A stretch of 58,599 bases of DNA from Chloroflexota bacterium (GTDB lineage Bacteria; Chloroflexota; Dehalococcoidia; UBA2979). The notes under the pieces were generated by a model. The model was not told the origin of the DNA. It was given only the letters and a program-made list of their open reading frames with translations, and did not search any database. A program made the position numbers and the translations under genes. The DNA lies in contig VXMU01000098.1 of the NCBI GenBank assembly GCA_009840945.1, positions 8,880 through 67,478 of the forward strand, given 5' to 3'. Below, piece after piece: positions 26,888 through 35,277 of the stretch (the stretch's first letter is position 1; every line of letters starts with the position of its first letter).

Positions 26888-26899
26888 GGGTCGACTATA
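26888..26899 (-). promoter_or_regulatory. Putative -10 box for a leaderless LppM-like transcript
   Basis: Reading leftward, TATAGT is followed by CGACCC and then the ATG at 26887. This spacing places the transcription start at the start codon. No ribosome-binding site or clear -35 element is seen. Confidence 0.45.
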
Positions 26900-26932
26900 G
26901 CCGATCGTGCAAAGGTGATGCCGGTGGGCGGT

Positions 26933-28693
26933 TCAGCGCCGCCCGAAGCTGCGCCGCACCTGCTCGCTGCCGAGCCGCAGCAGCGTCGGCCGCCCGTGCG
27001 GGCACGTCTGCGGGTGCTCGCACGCCTCGAGCTGCCGCAGCAGCTCGCGCTGCTGCTCGCCGGCCAGCTGGTCCCCGGCGCGCACCGCCGAGCGGCACGC
27101 GAGGCTCGCCGCCGCCCGCTCCGGCCCCGAGAGGCGGTCGTCGGCCTCCATGCGGTCCAGCAGGTCGCGCAGCGCCAGCGCGGGGTCGCGCCCCGCCAGC
27201 TGTGCCGGCACCGCCCGCACGATCAGCGCCGCGGCGTCGGTCGGCTCCAGCACGAACCCGAGCGCGGCCAGCGCCTCCGCCTCCTCGGCGGCCAGCGCCG
27301 CCTGCGCCGCCCCGAGGCTCGCCAGCGCCGCCTCAAGCAGCGGCTGCGAGGCGACCTCGCCGCGAGCCTGGCGGGCCCGCACCTCCTCGTAGCGCACGCG
27401 CTCGTGCGCGGCGTGCTGGTCCACCAGGTAGAGCCCGTCGGGCGCCTCGGCCACCAGGAACGCCTCGTCGAACTGCCCGAGCGGCCGCAGCGCCGGGAGC
27501 CGCTCGGCGAGCGGCAGCACGGGCTCCGCGCCCGCGGCGGCCGGACCCCAGCGCGAGGGGCCGGCGAGCGGTGACGCCGGCCGTGCGCCGGCCAGCACCG
27601 CGCGCGCAGCGGAGGCGGCGTGCGGGACGCCGCGCGCCGCGGGAGCGAGCACCGGCGGGGCGAACGCGGGCGCGTCGGCGCCCGCCAGCGCGCCCCGCAC
27701 GGCAGCCGTCACCGCCGACGCGACGGCTCGCGGCTCGCGGAACCGCACCTCGGCCTTCGCCGGGTGCACGTTGACGTCGACCGCCGCGGGGTCGACCTCG
27801 ACCCGCACGAGCCCCACCGGGTGGCGGCCCGCCGGCAGCAGCCCCTCGTAGGCGCGCTCGACGGCGAACGCCAGCTGGCGGTCGCTCACCGCGCGCCCGT
27901 TGACGACGAGGTGCAGCGCGGTGCGGTTGCCGCGGTGGCGCTCCGGCGGCCCCACGAGCCCCCGCACCGCCACCGTTCCGTGCTCCCCCGCCGTCTCGTG
28001 CCCGACGTCGATCAGCGCCGCCGCGAGGCCGTCGTCGTAGACCGCGGCCCACGCGGCGCGCTCGCCGCCCGCGCCCGGCGAGGCCAGCGCCACACGGCCC
28101 TCGCTCTCCAGCCGGAACGCCACCTCCGGCCGCGCCAGCGCGTAGTCCGCGACCACCTGCGTCACCGCGCGCGCCTCCGCGCGGGCGCTGCGCAGGAAGC
28201 GCCGCCGCGCCGGCAGCGCGCCGAACAGCGCGCGCACCTCGAACGTTGTCCCCGGCGCGCCCGCCGCCGAGCCCGGCGGCAGCGGACGGCCGCCGGCGAA
28301 GCGCGCCACCGCGGCGGCCGACTCCCCCGCCACGCGCGTCGTGCAGGTCACGTCGGCCGCCGCCGCGATCGCTGCCAGCGCCTCCCCGCGGAAGCCCAGC
28401 GTGCGCACCGCGAACAGCTCCTCTGCCGACCGCAGCTTCGAGGTCGCGTGGCGCTCGAAGGCGTCGGCGAGCTGCCCGGGCGCGATCCCGCGTCCGTCGT
28501 CGCGCACGCGGATGCGCTCCGCCCCGCCCCCCTCGACCGCCACCTCGACGCGCCCCGCACCCGCGTCGAGCGCGTTCTCGACCAGCTCCTTCACCACCGA
28601 CGCCGGCCGCTCGATCACCTCGCCGGCGGCGATCCGCGCCGCCACCTCCGGCGGCAGCACGCGGATCCGCGCGGGGCTATCCGTGGTGGTCAC
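26933..28693 (-). CDS. mutL: DNA mismatch repair protein MutL with endonuclease motif
   Basis: This 586-residue protein shows the GHKL ATPase motifs LVENALDAGA, RDDGRGI and TLGFRGEALAA. The C-terminal domain has DQHAAHERVRYEE, the DQHAx2Ex4E metal motif of nicking MutL proteins. Conserved ACRSAVRAGD and CPHGRPT elements follow. It therefore likely nicks DNA itself, as in organisms without MutH. The GTG start lies one base after the mutS stop with GAGGG upstream, so the two are co-translated. Confidence 0.96.
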   Translation of the reverse strand: MTTTDSPARIRVLPPEVAARIAAGEVIERPASVVKELVENALDAGAGRVEVAVEGGGAERIRVRDDGRGIAPGQLADAFERHATSKLRSAEELFAVRTLGFRGEALAAIAAAADVTCTTRVAGESAAAVARFAGGRPLPPGSAAGAPGTTFEVRALFGALPARRRFLRSARAEARAVTQVVADYALARPEVAFRLESEGRVALASPGAGGERAAWAAVYDDGLAAALIDVGHETAGEHGTVAVRGLVGPPERHRGNRTALHLVVNGRAVSDRQLAFAVERAYEGLLPAGRHPVGLVRVEVDPAAVDVNVHPAKAEVRFREPRAVASAVTAAVRGALAGADAPAFAPPVLAPAARGVPHAASAARAVLAGARPASPLAGPSRWGPAAAGAEPVLPLAERLPALRPLGQFDEAFLVAEAPDGLYLVDQHAAHERVRYEEVRARQARGEVASQPLLEAALASLGAAQAALAAEEAEALAALGFVLEPTDAAALIVRAVPAQLAGRDPALALRDLLDRMEADDRLSGPERAAASLACRSAVRAGDQLAGEQQRELLRQLEACEHPQTCPHGRPTLLRLGSEQVRRSFGRR

Positions 28694-28694
28694 G

Positions 28695-31349
28695 CTAGCC
28701 CTCGCGCCCGAGCCCGCGGCGCGCCTCGGCGCGCAGCTCGTAGAGCCGCTGCAGCGCCTCCAGCGGGCTCAGCTCGTCGGGCTCCAGCCCCGCCACTGCC
28801 TCCGCGAGCGCGCGCTCGGCCGGCGCCGCCGCCACCGGCAGCGCGAGCTGCGCCGGCGCGCCCTCCGCGGGCCCGCCGGGCGCCTGCTCCCCCCAGCCGC
28901 CGCCGGGCTCGCCCGCCTCGATCTGCGCGAGCAGCTCGCGGGCGCGCGCCACCACGGCGCGCGGCAGCCCGGCCAGCGCGGCGACGTGCACGCCGTACGC
29001 GCGGTCCGAGGCGCCCTCGGTGATGCGGTGCAGGAAGACCACCTCGCCGCCCTGCTCGGCCACGGCGACCGAGCGGTTGGCGACGCGCGGCAGCACCCCG
29101 GCCAGCGCCGTCAGCTCCCGGTAGTGCGTCGCGAACAGCGTGCGCGGCGTCCCGTCGGGGCGGTGGTGCAGCGCCTCCACCACGGCGCGCGCGATCGCCA
29201 GCCCGTCGCCCGTCGACGTCCCCCGCCCGACCTCGTCGAGCACCACCAGCGAGCGCTCCGTCGCGCGGCGCAGGATCTCCGCCGTCTCCACCATCTCGCG
29301 CATGAACGTCGAGCGTCCCGCCGCCAGCTCGTCCGAGGCCCCCACGCGCGTGAAGACGCGGTCGCACATCCCGATCTCGGCGCGCTCCGCCGGGACGAAG
29401 CTCCCGGCCTGCGCCATCAGCACCACCAGCGCCGTCTGCCGCAGGTACGTGGACTTCCCGCCCATGTTCGGGCCGGTCAGCACCACCACGTCCGGCGCGC
29501 CCCCGCCTAGCTCGGTGTCGTTGGGCACGAACGCCCCCGGCTCCATGCGCCGCTCCAGCACCGGGTGCCGCCCGCCCTCGATCACGATCGGCCCCGCCGG
29601 CCGCAGCAGCGGGCGCGTGTAGCCGTGCTCCGCGGCGACCTCCGCCAGCGCCGCGGCGACGTCGAGCCGCGCGAGCGCGGACGCGGCGCGCTCCACCGCC
29701 GCCCCGCAGGCCGCCACCTGCGCGCAGAGCCGCTCCAGCGCCGCGCGCTCGGCCTCGGCCAGGCGCTCGCGCGCGCCGAGGATGCGGTCCTCCAGCTCCG
29801 AGAGCGGCGGGTAGCGGTAGCGCTGCGCCCCCGCCAGCGTCTGCCGCGGCTCGTACTCCCCGGGCGCGCGCTCCGCCTGCGAGCGCGGCAGCTCCAGGTA
29901 GTATCCAAAGACCCGGTGGTAGCCGACCTTCAGCGAGGTCAGCCCGGTGCGCGCGCGCTCCGCGGCCTCGAGCGCCGTGAGCGCGCCCCGCGCGTCCTCG
30001 GCCAGCGCGCTCAGCTCGTCCACCTCCGGGGCGAAGCCCGCGCGCAGCGCCGAGCCGTCGCCCGGCTCCGCCGGCGGCTCCCCGGCCAGTCCGGCCGCCA
30101 GCGCCGCGTGCGCCTCCGCGGCGCCGTCGAGGTCCCCGGCCAGCGCATCCAGCGCGGCGGCCCGGGTGGCGCGCGCCTGCTCCGCCGCCTCCGGCAGCGC
30201 GCCCAGCGCCGCGCGCAGCTGCGCGAGCTGGCGCGGCCCCGCGCTGCCTGAGCGCATACGCCCCAGCAGCCGCTCGGGGTCCGGCAGCCCGCGCAGCGCC
30301 CGGCCGAGCGCCGACCGCTCCAGCGGCGCGGTCACCCACGCCTCCACCTCGTCCAGGCGCCGCTCCGCCTCGGCGGCGTCGCGCACCGGGCGCGCCAGCC
30401 GCGCGCGCAGCAGCCGCCCGCCGGGACCGGTACGCGTGCGGTCCAGCACCGCCGCCAGCGAGGCGTCGGGCCCGGCCGGCGACTCGAAGAGCTCCAGCGT
30501 CCGCACCGTCTGCGGGTCCAGCTCCAGGTGGTCGCGGGCCGCGATCACGCGCGGCTCGCGCAGGTTGCGCAGCGCCTGCGGCCAGCCCTCCTCGAGGTAG
30601 CGCAGCAGCGCCCCCGCCGCGGCGACCGCCGGCTCCATCCCGCGCAGCCCGAAGCCGTCCGCGTCGGCGACGCCGTAGTGCTCGCGCAGCGCGCGCGCCG
30701 CCTCGCCCGGTGCGAAGTGCCGCGCCGGCCGCGCGGTGCGCCGCGCCGACTCCACCGCGCCCTCCGGCAGCGCGCCGCCGTCCGCCGCGCCCCCCTCGGG
30801 CACCAGCAGCTCGCGCGGCGCGCGGCGCGCCAGCTCACCCGCCAGCGCCGCGGCCTCGACGACCATGCACTCCAGCTCGCCCGTCGTGACGTCGCACGCC
30901 GCGAGCCCCCAGCGGGCCCCGTCGCCGTCGTCCCGGCCCGGGCCGCCGGGCGTGACGTCGGGCGCGACCGCGACCAGCCAGTTATGTCCGCCCGGGGCGA
31001 GCAGCGCGCCCTCCTCGACGGTCCCGGGCGTCACCACGCGCGTCACGCGTCGCTCCACCAGCGTGCGGCCGTCGGGCTGCGAGGTCTGCTCCGCCAGCGC
31101 GACGCGGTGGCCGGCGCCGACCAGCTGGTCCAGGTAGCGTTCGAGCGCGTGGTGCGGCACCCCGGCCATCGGGATGCGGCCCTCGGCCTTGCCGAGCGGC
31201 CGCGAGGTCAGCGCGATCCCCAGCGTCTCCGCCAGCACCCCGGCGTCCTCGTCGAACGCCTCGTAGAAGTCGCCCATGCGGAACAGCAGCAGCGCGTCGG
31301 GGTGCTGCGCCTTGAGCGCCAGGTACTGCCTGCGGACGGGGGTGGACAC
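28695..31349 (-). CDS. mutS: DNA mismatch repair protein MutS
   Basis: This protein of about 884 residues has the mismatch-reading motif LLLFRMGDFYEAF near the N-terminus, clamp and lever domains, and the ABC ATPase with Walker A GPNMGGKSTYL, STFMREM and Walker B VVLDEVGRGTSTGDG. It recognises mismatches and recruits MutL, encoded immediately downstream. The start is placed at the GTG at 31349. The longer open frame to 31442 would begin upstream of the promoter found here, and its extra residues do not resemble the family. Confidence 0.96.
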   Translation of the reverse strand: MSTPVRRQYLALKAQHPDALLLFRMGDFYEAFDEDAGVLAETLGIALTSRPLGKAEGRIPMAGVPHHALERYLDQLVGAGHRVALAEQTSQPDGRTLVERRVTRVVTPGTVEEGALLAPGGHNWLVAVAPDVTPGGPGRDDGDGARWGLAACDVTTGELECMVVEAAALAGELARRAPRELLVPEGGAADGGALPEGAVESARRTARPARHFAPGEAARALREHYGVADADGFGLRGMEPAVAAAGALLRYLEEGWPQALRNLREPRVIAARDHLELDPQTVRTLELFESPAGPDASLAAVLDRTRTGPGGRLLRARLARPVRDAAEAERRLDEVEAWVTAPLERSALGRALRGLPDPERLLGRMRSGSAGPRQLAQLRAALGALPEAAEQARATRAAALDALAGDLDGAAEAHAALAAGLAGEPPAEPGDGSALRAGFAPEVDELSALAEDARGALTALEAAERARTGLTSLKVGYHRVFGYYLELPRSQAERAPGEYEPRQTLAGAQRYRYPPLSELEDRILGARERLAEAERAALERLCAQVAACGAAVERAASALARLDVAAALAEVAAEHGYTRPLLRPAGPIVIEGGRHPVLERRMEPGAFVPNDTELGGGAPDVVVLTGPNMGGKSTYLRQTALVVLMAQAGSFVPAERAEIGMCDRVFTRVGASDELAAGRSTFMREMVETAEILRRATERSLVVLDEVGRGTSTGDGLAIARAVVEALHHRPDGTPRTLFATHYRELTALAGVLPRVANRSVAVAEQGGEVVFLHRITEGASDRAYGVHVAALAGLPRAVVARARELLAQIEAGEPGGGWGEQAPGGPAEGAPAQLALPVAAAPAERALAEAVAGLEPDELSPLEALQRLYELRAEARRGLGREG

Positions 31350-31381
31350 GGAGCGGCGCGCGTCTTCCCGGGGAGACCCCC

Positions 31382-31410
31382 AGTCTAGCGCACCCGTTCG
31401 CCGCTCCCAA
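31382..31410 (-). promoter_or_regulatory. mutS-mutL promoter
   Basis: Reading leftward, TTGGGA (31405-31410) and TAGACT (31382-31387) are 17 bases apart, each matching consensus at four positions. Transcription near 31375 would leave a leader of about 25 bases before the GTG at 31349. This is the main support for that start. Confidence 0.6.
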
Positions 31411-31565
31411 GTCGGTGTCCACAGGCGGGTACGCTCGGGCATCGAACCAAGCCACGTGAGTCGGTCGATCGTGGAGCCTTCTACGCGGAGCCGATGCTAG
31501 CAGTCACCGTCCGTCCGTCGGTAGTATTGGAGGCAGTCGCGCCGGACCGCGCCCATCGGAGAGCT

Positions 31566-32666
31566 ATGCCTGAACTTGACTACATTACGGTTCGAGGCTT
31601 TCGGAGCATAGCCGAAATCGACAAGCTCAAGCTTGGCAAAGTCAACGTGCTCATTGGTCCCAATGGCTCAGGGAAATCGAACTTCATCGAAGTATTCGCC
31701 TTCCTCCACGCGATCCGGGAAGGGCAGCTGCAGGACTATGTTGCCAAAGCAGGTGGGGCCGGCAGACTACTACACTTTGGGGCACGTCATACCCGCGAAC
31801 TATATGTGCATATCTCGTTCAACGATGAAGTCAACCAGTACGAGATCGCGCTAGAACCGACCGAACTAGATCAGCTGATACCCATAACTGAACGGGTAAT
31901 GTTCTGGGATAAACCACGATACGACCGACCGTTCGCTGATCGCTTGGACAGGCGCGGACTAGAGGCCGGGATTAGCGCTAGAGAACCCGGCATATCAAGT
32001 TATGTCCGAAATCACCTTGGCAGCTGGCGTCGTTACCACTTTCATGACACGGGTAGCGGATCGGGAATGAAGACTGCAGCGGCCGTTAACGACAACCGTT
32101 TTCTTCGTACGGATGGCTCTAATCTACCTTCTTTCCTCTATTATCTGCGGGAGCAGCACTCTGATTCGTATCGCCTGATTACAGAGGTTGTTCGCCAAGC
32201 TGCTCCTTTTCTGCGAGACTTTCGACTTGGCCCGCAACGACTGAGCCCGGACACCATTCGCCTAGAGTGGCGGCATCAGGGTTCCGACGCATACTTCGAC
32301 GCCACCGCTCTTTCCGATGGGACTCTTCGCTTTATTGCCCTAGCAACCTTGTTTCTGCAGCCGCAGGTGCATCGACCCGCGGTCATCCTCGTAGATGAGC
32401 CTGAACTCGGGCTTCACCCCTACGCGATAGTGCTTCTCGGCTCCCTCATGAAACAGGTTGCCGACCAAACGCAAGTAGTCGTGTCGACCCAGTCACCTCT
32501 CCTGTTAGACCAATTCGAACCTGAGGACATCCTCGTAGCCGATCAAGTAGACGGCGCCACCCAGCTGTCGCGACTCAATACTGACACTCTTGTATCGTGG
32601 CTGGATGACTACAGTCTCGGACAGCTCTGGGAGAAGAACGAGCTAGGAGGCCGACCCCGATGGTGA
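31566..32666 (+). CDS. AAA/ABC-type ATPase of a putative defence pair (OLD/RecF-like)
   Basis: This 366-residue protein starts FRSIAEIDKLKLGKVNVLIGPNGSGKSN, with Walker A at 31-39. An ABC-like signature LSDGT is at 249-253, Walker B ILVDEPEL at 274-281 and a switch element STQSPLLLD at 307-315. This is the AAA_21/OLD-type architecture without a fused nuclease. Its stop overlaps the start of the next gene by seven bases (ATGGTGA), so the products are likely a complex. GC and codon use are clearly lower than in neighbours (AT-ending codons are common), pointing to transfer. The ATG has GGAG just upstream. A TAGTAT box at 31522-31527 may be the -10. Conflict with phage is the best-guess role, by analogy to PARIS-type ATPase/TOPRIM pairs. 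Confidence 0.88.
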   Translation: MPELDYITVRGFRSIAEIDKLKLGKVNVLIGPNGSGKSNFIEVFAFLHAIREGQLQDYVAKAGGAGRLLHFGARHTRELYVHISFNDEVNQYEIALEPTELDQLIPITERVMFWDKPRYDRPFADRLDRRGLEAGISAREPGISSYVRNHLGSWRRYHFHDTGSGSGMKTAAAVNDNRFLRTDGSNLPSFLYYLREQHSDSYRLITEVVRQAAPFLRDFRLGPQRLSPDTIRLEWRHQGSDAYFDATALSDGTLRFIALATLFLQPQVHRPAVILVDEPELGLHPYAIVLLGSLMKQVADQTQVVVSTQSPLLLDQFEPEDILVADQVDGATQLSRLNTDTLVSWLDDYSLGQLWEKNELGGRPRW

Positions 32667-33364
32667 GCCGCGTTGTGACGAGGCTACTCGTCCATGTCGA
32701 GGGCCAGACCGAGGAGTCATTCGTCGGCCAACTGCTCCGGCCCCACCTCATTGGCGGTTTTGGCTATACGGACGTAAGCGCACGCCTGTTGGGCAACTCG
32801 AGGCAAAGGTCCAGGCGCGGCGGGGCCCGAAGCTGGACCGCCGTCCGCCAGGACATTGTTCGACACCTCCGGCAGGACCCGAACGCAAGATCCACAACAA
32901 TGGTCGACTTCTACGGAATGCCTCAGACAGGAGACCGCGCGTGGCCCGGTCGCGCGGAGGCGAACGCCGTGCCGTTTGACCAAAAGGCCGCGGTGGTACA
33001 GGTGGCGATCGCGGATGATATCGCCGCCGAGGTCGATGGCTCCAAGGGCCGATTCCTCCCCTATGTGGTCATGCACGAGTACGAGGGCTTGCTGTTCAGC
33101 GACCCAGAGCGGTTTGCGGAGGCCATCGGTAGCCGCGACAGCGCAGGGGAGTTTCGCGCGATTCGAAGCGCATTCCATACTCCAGAGGAGATAAACGATT
33201 CACCTCTTACTGCCCCCTCTAAGCGAGTAGAATCGTTATTCCCCGGGTATCAGAAGCCACTCATGGGCACAATCGCCGCTCAGCGGATTGGCCTCGGCCC
33301 CATCCGAGCGGAGTGCCCCTACTTCGACAAGTGGGTGGAATCTCTCGAGCTCTGGGGCCTTTAG
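32660..33364 (+). CDS. DUF4276 family protein, probable TOPRIM-like nuclease/effector partner
   Basis: This 234-residue protein has the DUF4276 landmarks: HVEGQTEESFV at 12-22, MVDFYGMP at 81-88 and HEYEGLLFSD at 139-148, followed by a GYQKP...IGLGPIRAECPYFDKW tail. The acidic residues E14, D83 and E140/E142 are arranged as in TOPRIM folds (Glu, then Asp, then Glu/Asp). DUF4276 proteins are frequently paired with AAA ATPases, and I infer a nuclease or effector role. It overlaps the ATPase gene by seven bases and ends nine bases before the nuoF stop on the other strand. Confidence 0.87.
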   Translation: MVSRVVTRLLVHVEGQTEESFVGQLLRPHLIGGFGYTDVSARLLGNSRQRSRRGGARSWTAVRQDIVRHLRQDPNARSTTMVDFYGMPQTGDRAWPGRAEANAVPFDQKAAVVQVAIADDIAAEVDGSKGRFLPYVVMHEYEGLLFSDPERFAEAIGSRDSAGEFRAIRSAFHTPEEINDSPLTAPSKRVESLFPGYQKPLMGTIAAQRIGLGPIRAECPYFDKWVESLELWGL

Positions 33365-33373
33365 CGCCCGGCG

Positions 33374-35275
33374 CTACGTCACCGCCCGCGCCGCGGCCAG
33401 CGCGACGAGGTCGTCGCGGGCGATGCCGCGCGGGGCGAGGTCGTGGCAGGCGCCGCAGCGCACGCACGTGGTCTCGTCCAGCGTGTAGCCGCCGCGCGGC
33501 GACCCGCGGATCGCGTCGACCGGACAGATCAGCCGCGCCGACTCCAGCCGCGGGTCGTCCTGGTCCGCCACGCGGTAGCGCACGAACCCTCGGCCCGCCA
33601 GGCGCGTGTCCGCGGCCGCGACGTGCGCGTCGAACTCCTCGGAGAAGAAGCGCAGCGTGTTGCGCATGATCGTCGGGCTGGCCGAGCCGTGCACGCAGTT
33701 CGAGTACTGCAGCGCGTCTCCGACCATCTCCAGGTTGTGCCGGTCCTCCGGCCGCCCGCCGCCGGCGAGCACGCGCCGGAAGACCTCGGTCATCCGCTGG
33801 TTGCCGTGGTGGCAGGTGGTGCAGCGCCCGCACGACTCGTCCTCGAGGAACTCCGCGAACATCAGGTTGAGCTCGATCGAGTTGGCGTCCTCGCCGACGA
33901 AGACGATGCCGCCCGCGCCGATCAGGGCGCCGTGCTCCGCGAACGCCTCGCGCTCCAGCGTCAGCGAGCCGGACAGGCCGGCCGGCAGGTAGCCCGCCAG
34001 CGGTCCGCCCGGCTGGATCGCCTTGAGCGCGCCCGGCGCGCCCGAGCGCGTCGTCGCCCCGCCGAGGGCGTCGATGACGTCGTCCATCGCCACGCCGTAG
34101 GGCAGCTCCATGAAGCCGGTGCGCGCGATGTCGCCGGAGAACGAGAAGATCTTCGTCCCCGCGTTCGTCGGCGTGCCGAGCTCGCGGTACCACTCCGCGC
34201 CGTGCTCCAGCACCAGCGCCGCGCTCGCGTAGGTCTCGACGTTGTTGACGTTGGTCGGCTTGTAGAAGACGCCGGACTGCGCGGGGAACGGCGGCTTGAT
34301 GCGCGGCATCCCGCGGTCGTCCTGGATCGAGGCGATCAGCCCCGTCTCCTCGCCGCAGACGTACGCCCCCGCCCCGGCGATCACCTCGAGCGTGCACGAG
34401 AAGTCGCTGCCGAAGATGTTCGCGCCGAGCGCGCCCGCCTCCTCGGCTGCCGCGATGGCGTCGCGCATGCGCTCGATCGCCAGCGGGTACTCGTTGCGGA
34501 TGTAGATGAAGCCGTGGATCGCGCCCGTCGCGTGCGCGGCGATCAGCATGCCCTCGATCACGACGTGCGGGTCGCCCTCGAGCAGCACGCGGTTCACCCA
34601 CGCGCCGGGGTCGCCCTCGTCGGCGTTGCACACCAGGTAGCGCTCCTCGTCGGCGGCGCCGGCGAGGAAGTTCCACTTCACGCCCGCGGGGAAGAACGCC
34701 CCGCCCTTGCCGAGCAGCTGCGCGTCCTGCTGCAGCTGCCGTACGGCGTCCGGGCCGTGGTGGCGGTCGAGCATGCGCGAGAGCGCGTGGTAGCCGCCGG
34801 TCGCCACGTAGTGGTCGATCTCGCCGGGGTCACTGTGGCCGATGCGCTTGAGCAGCCGCCGCTCGTCCTCGCAGGCCAGGAACGGGTGCTCGCCGATGGC
34901 CGGGATGCCCGGCCGCGAGCCGGAAAGCACGCCCACGGCGAGCTCGGCGGCGGCGCCGACGAGCCCCGCGGCCTCGTCGAGCAGCAGCCCGACGCGCCCC
35001 GGCGTGACCGGGCCGTAGAGCACGCGCGTCCCGTCCGGCCAGTGGATGGTCGCCAGCGGCTGCAGCCACTGCAGCCCGTATCCGTGCGTGACGCCCGTGT
35101 CGACCGCCGCGCCGCGCTCGGCGACCTGCGCCTCCAGCGCCTCGCGCACGCGGCCCGCGCCCGCGGCCAGCGAGGAGGTGTCCCACGCCAGGTCGATGCG
35201 CGGCCGCTCCGGGTGGCGCCACGCCTCCCATGCGGCGTCGGCCCGCTCGCGCAGCGCGTCGTACGCCCCGGCCAC
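33374..35275 (-). CDS. nuoF: NuoF-like NADH-binding flavoprotein with reduced iron-sulfur clusters
   Basis: This protein of about 633 residues has the NADH site GKGGAFFPAGVKWNF, FMN-site NADEGDPGA, YVCGEETGLIASIQ and the N3 4Fe-4S motif ESCGRCTTCHHG with a later cysteine (YSNCVHG). The N-terminal region follows the thioredoxin-like [2Fe-2S] domain of HydB-type proteins but lacks all its cysteines (WDTSSLAAGAG in place of CCGTGC). The C-terminal ferredoxin domain keeps only one cysteine set (ICPVDAI and CVRCGAC). The GTG start is two bases after the nuoE stop. No other complex I genes are present, so an oxidoreductase using NAD and an unknown partner is likely. Confidence 0.88.
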   Translation of the reverse strand: MAGAYDALRERADAAWEAWRHPERPRIDLAWDTSSLAAGAGRVREALEAQVAERGAAVDTGVTHGYGLQWLQPLATIHWPDGTRVLYGPVTPGRVGLLLDEAAGLVGAAAELAVGVLSGSRPGIPAIGEHPFLACEDERRLLKRIGHSDPGEIDHYVATGGYHALSRMLDRHHGPDAVRQLQQDAQLLGKGGAFFPAGVKWNFLAGAADEERYLVCNADEGDPGAWVNRVLLEGDPHVVIEGMLIAAHATGAIHGFIYIRNEYPLAIERMRDAIAAAEEAGALGANIFGSDFSCTLEVIAGAGAYVCGEETGLIASIQDDRGMPRIKPPFPAQSGVFYKPTNVNNVETYASAALVLEHGAEWYRELGTPTNAGTKIFSFSGDIARTGFMELPYGVAMDDVIDALGGATTRSGAPGALKAIQPGGPLAGYLPAGLSGSLTLEREAFAEHGALIGAGGIVFVGEDANSIELNLMFAEFLEDESCGRCTTCHHGNQRMTEVFRRVLAGGGRPEDRHNLEMVGDALQYSNCVHGSASPTIMRNTLRFFSEEFDAHVAAADTRLAGRGFVRYRVADQDDPRLESARLICPVDAIRGSPRGGYTLDETTCVRCGACHDLAPRGIARDDLVALAAARAVT

Positions 35276-35277
35276 GG

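Noticed and set aside
31350-31442. Longer MutS N-terminus starting at ATG 31442
   Set aside because: It would start upstream of the matched -35/-10 promoter, and its added residues do not resemble MutS.
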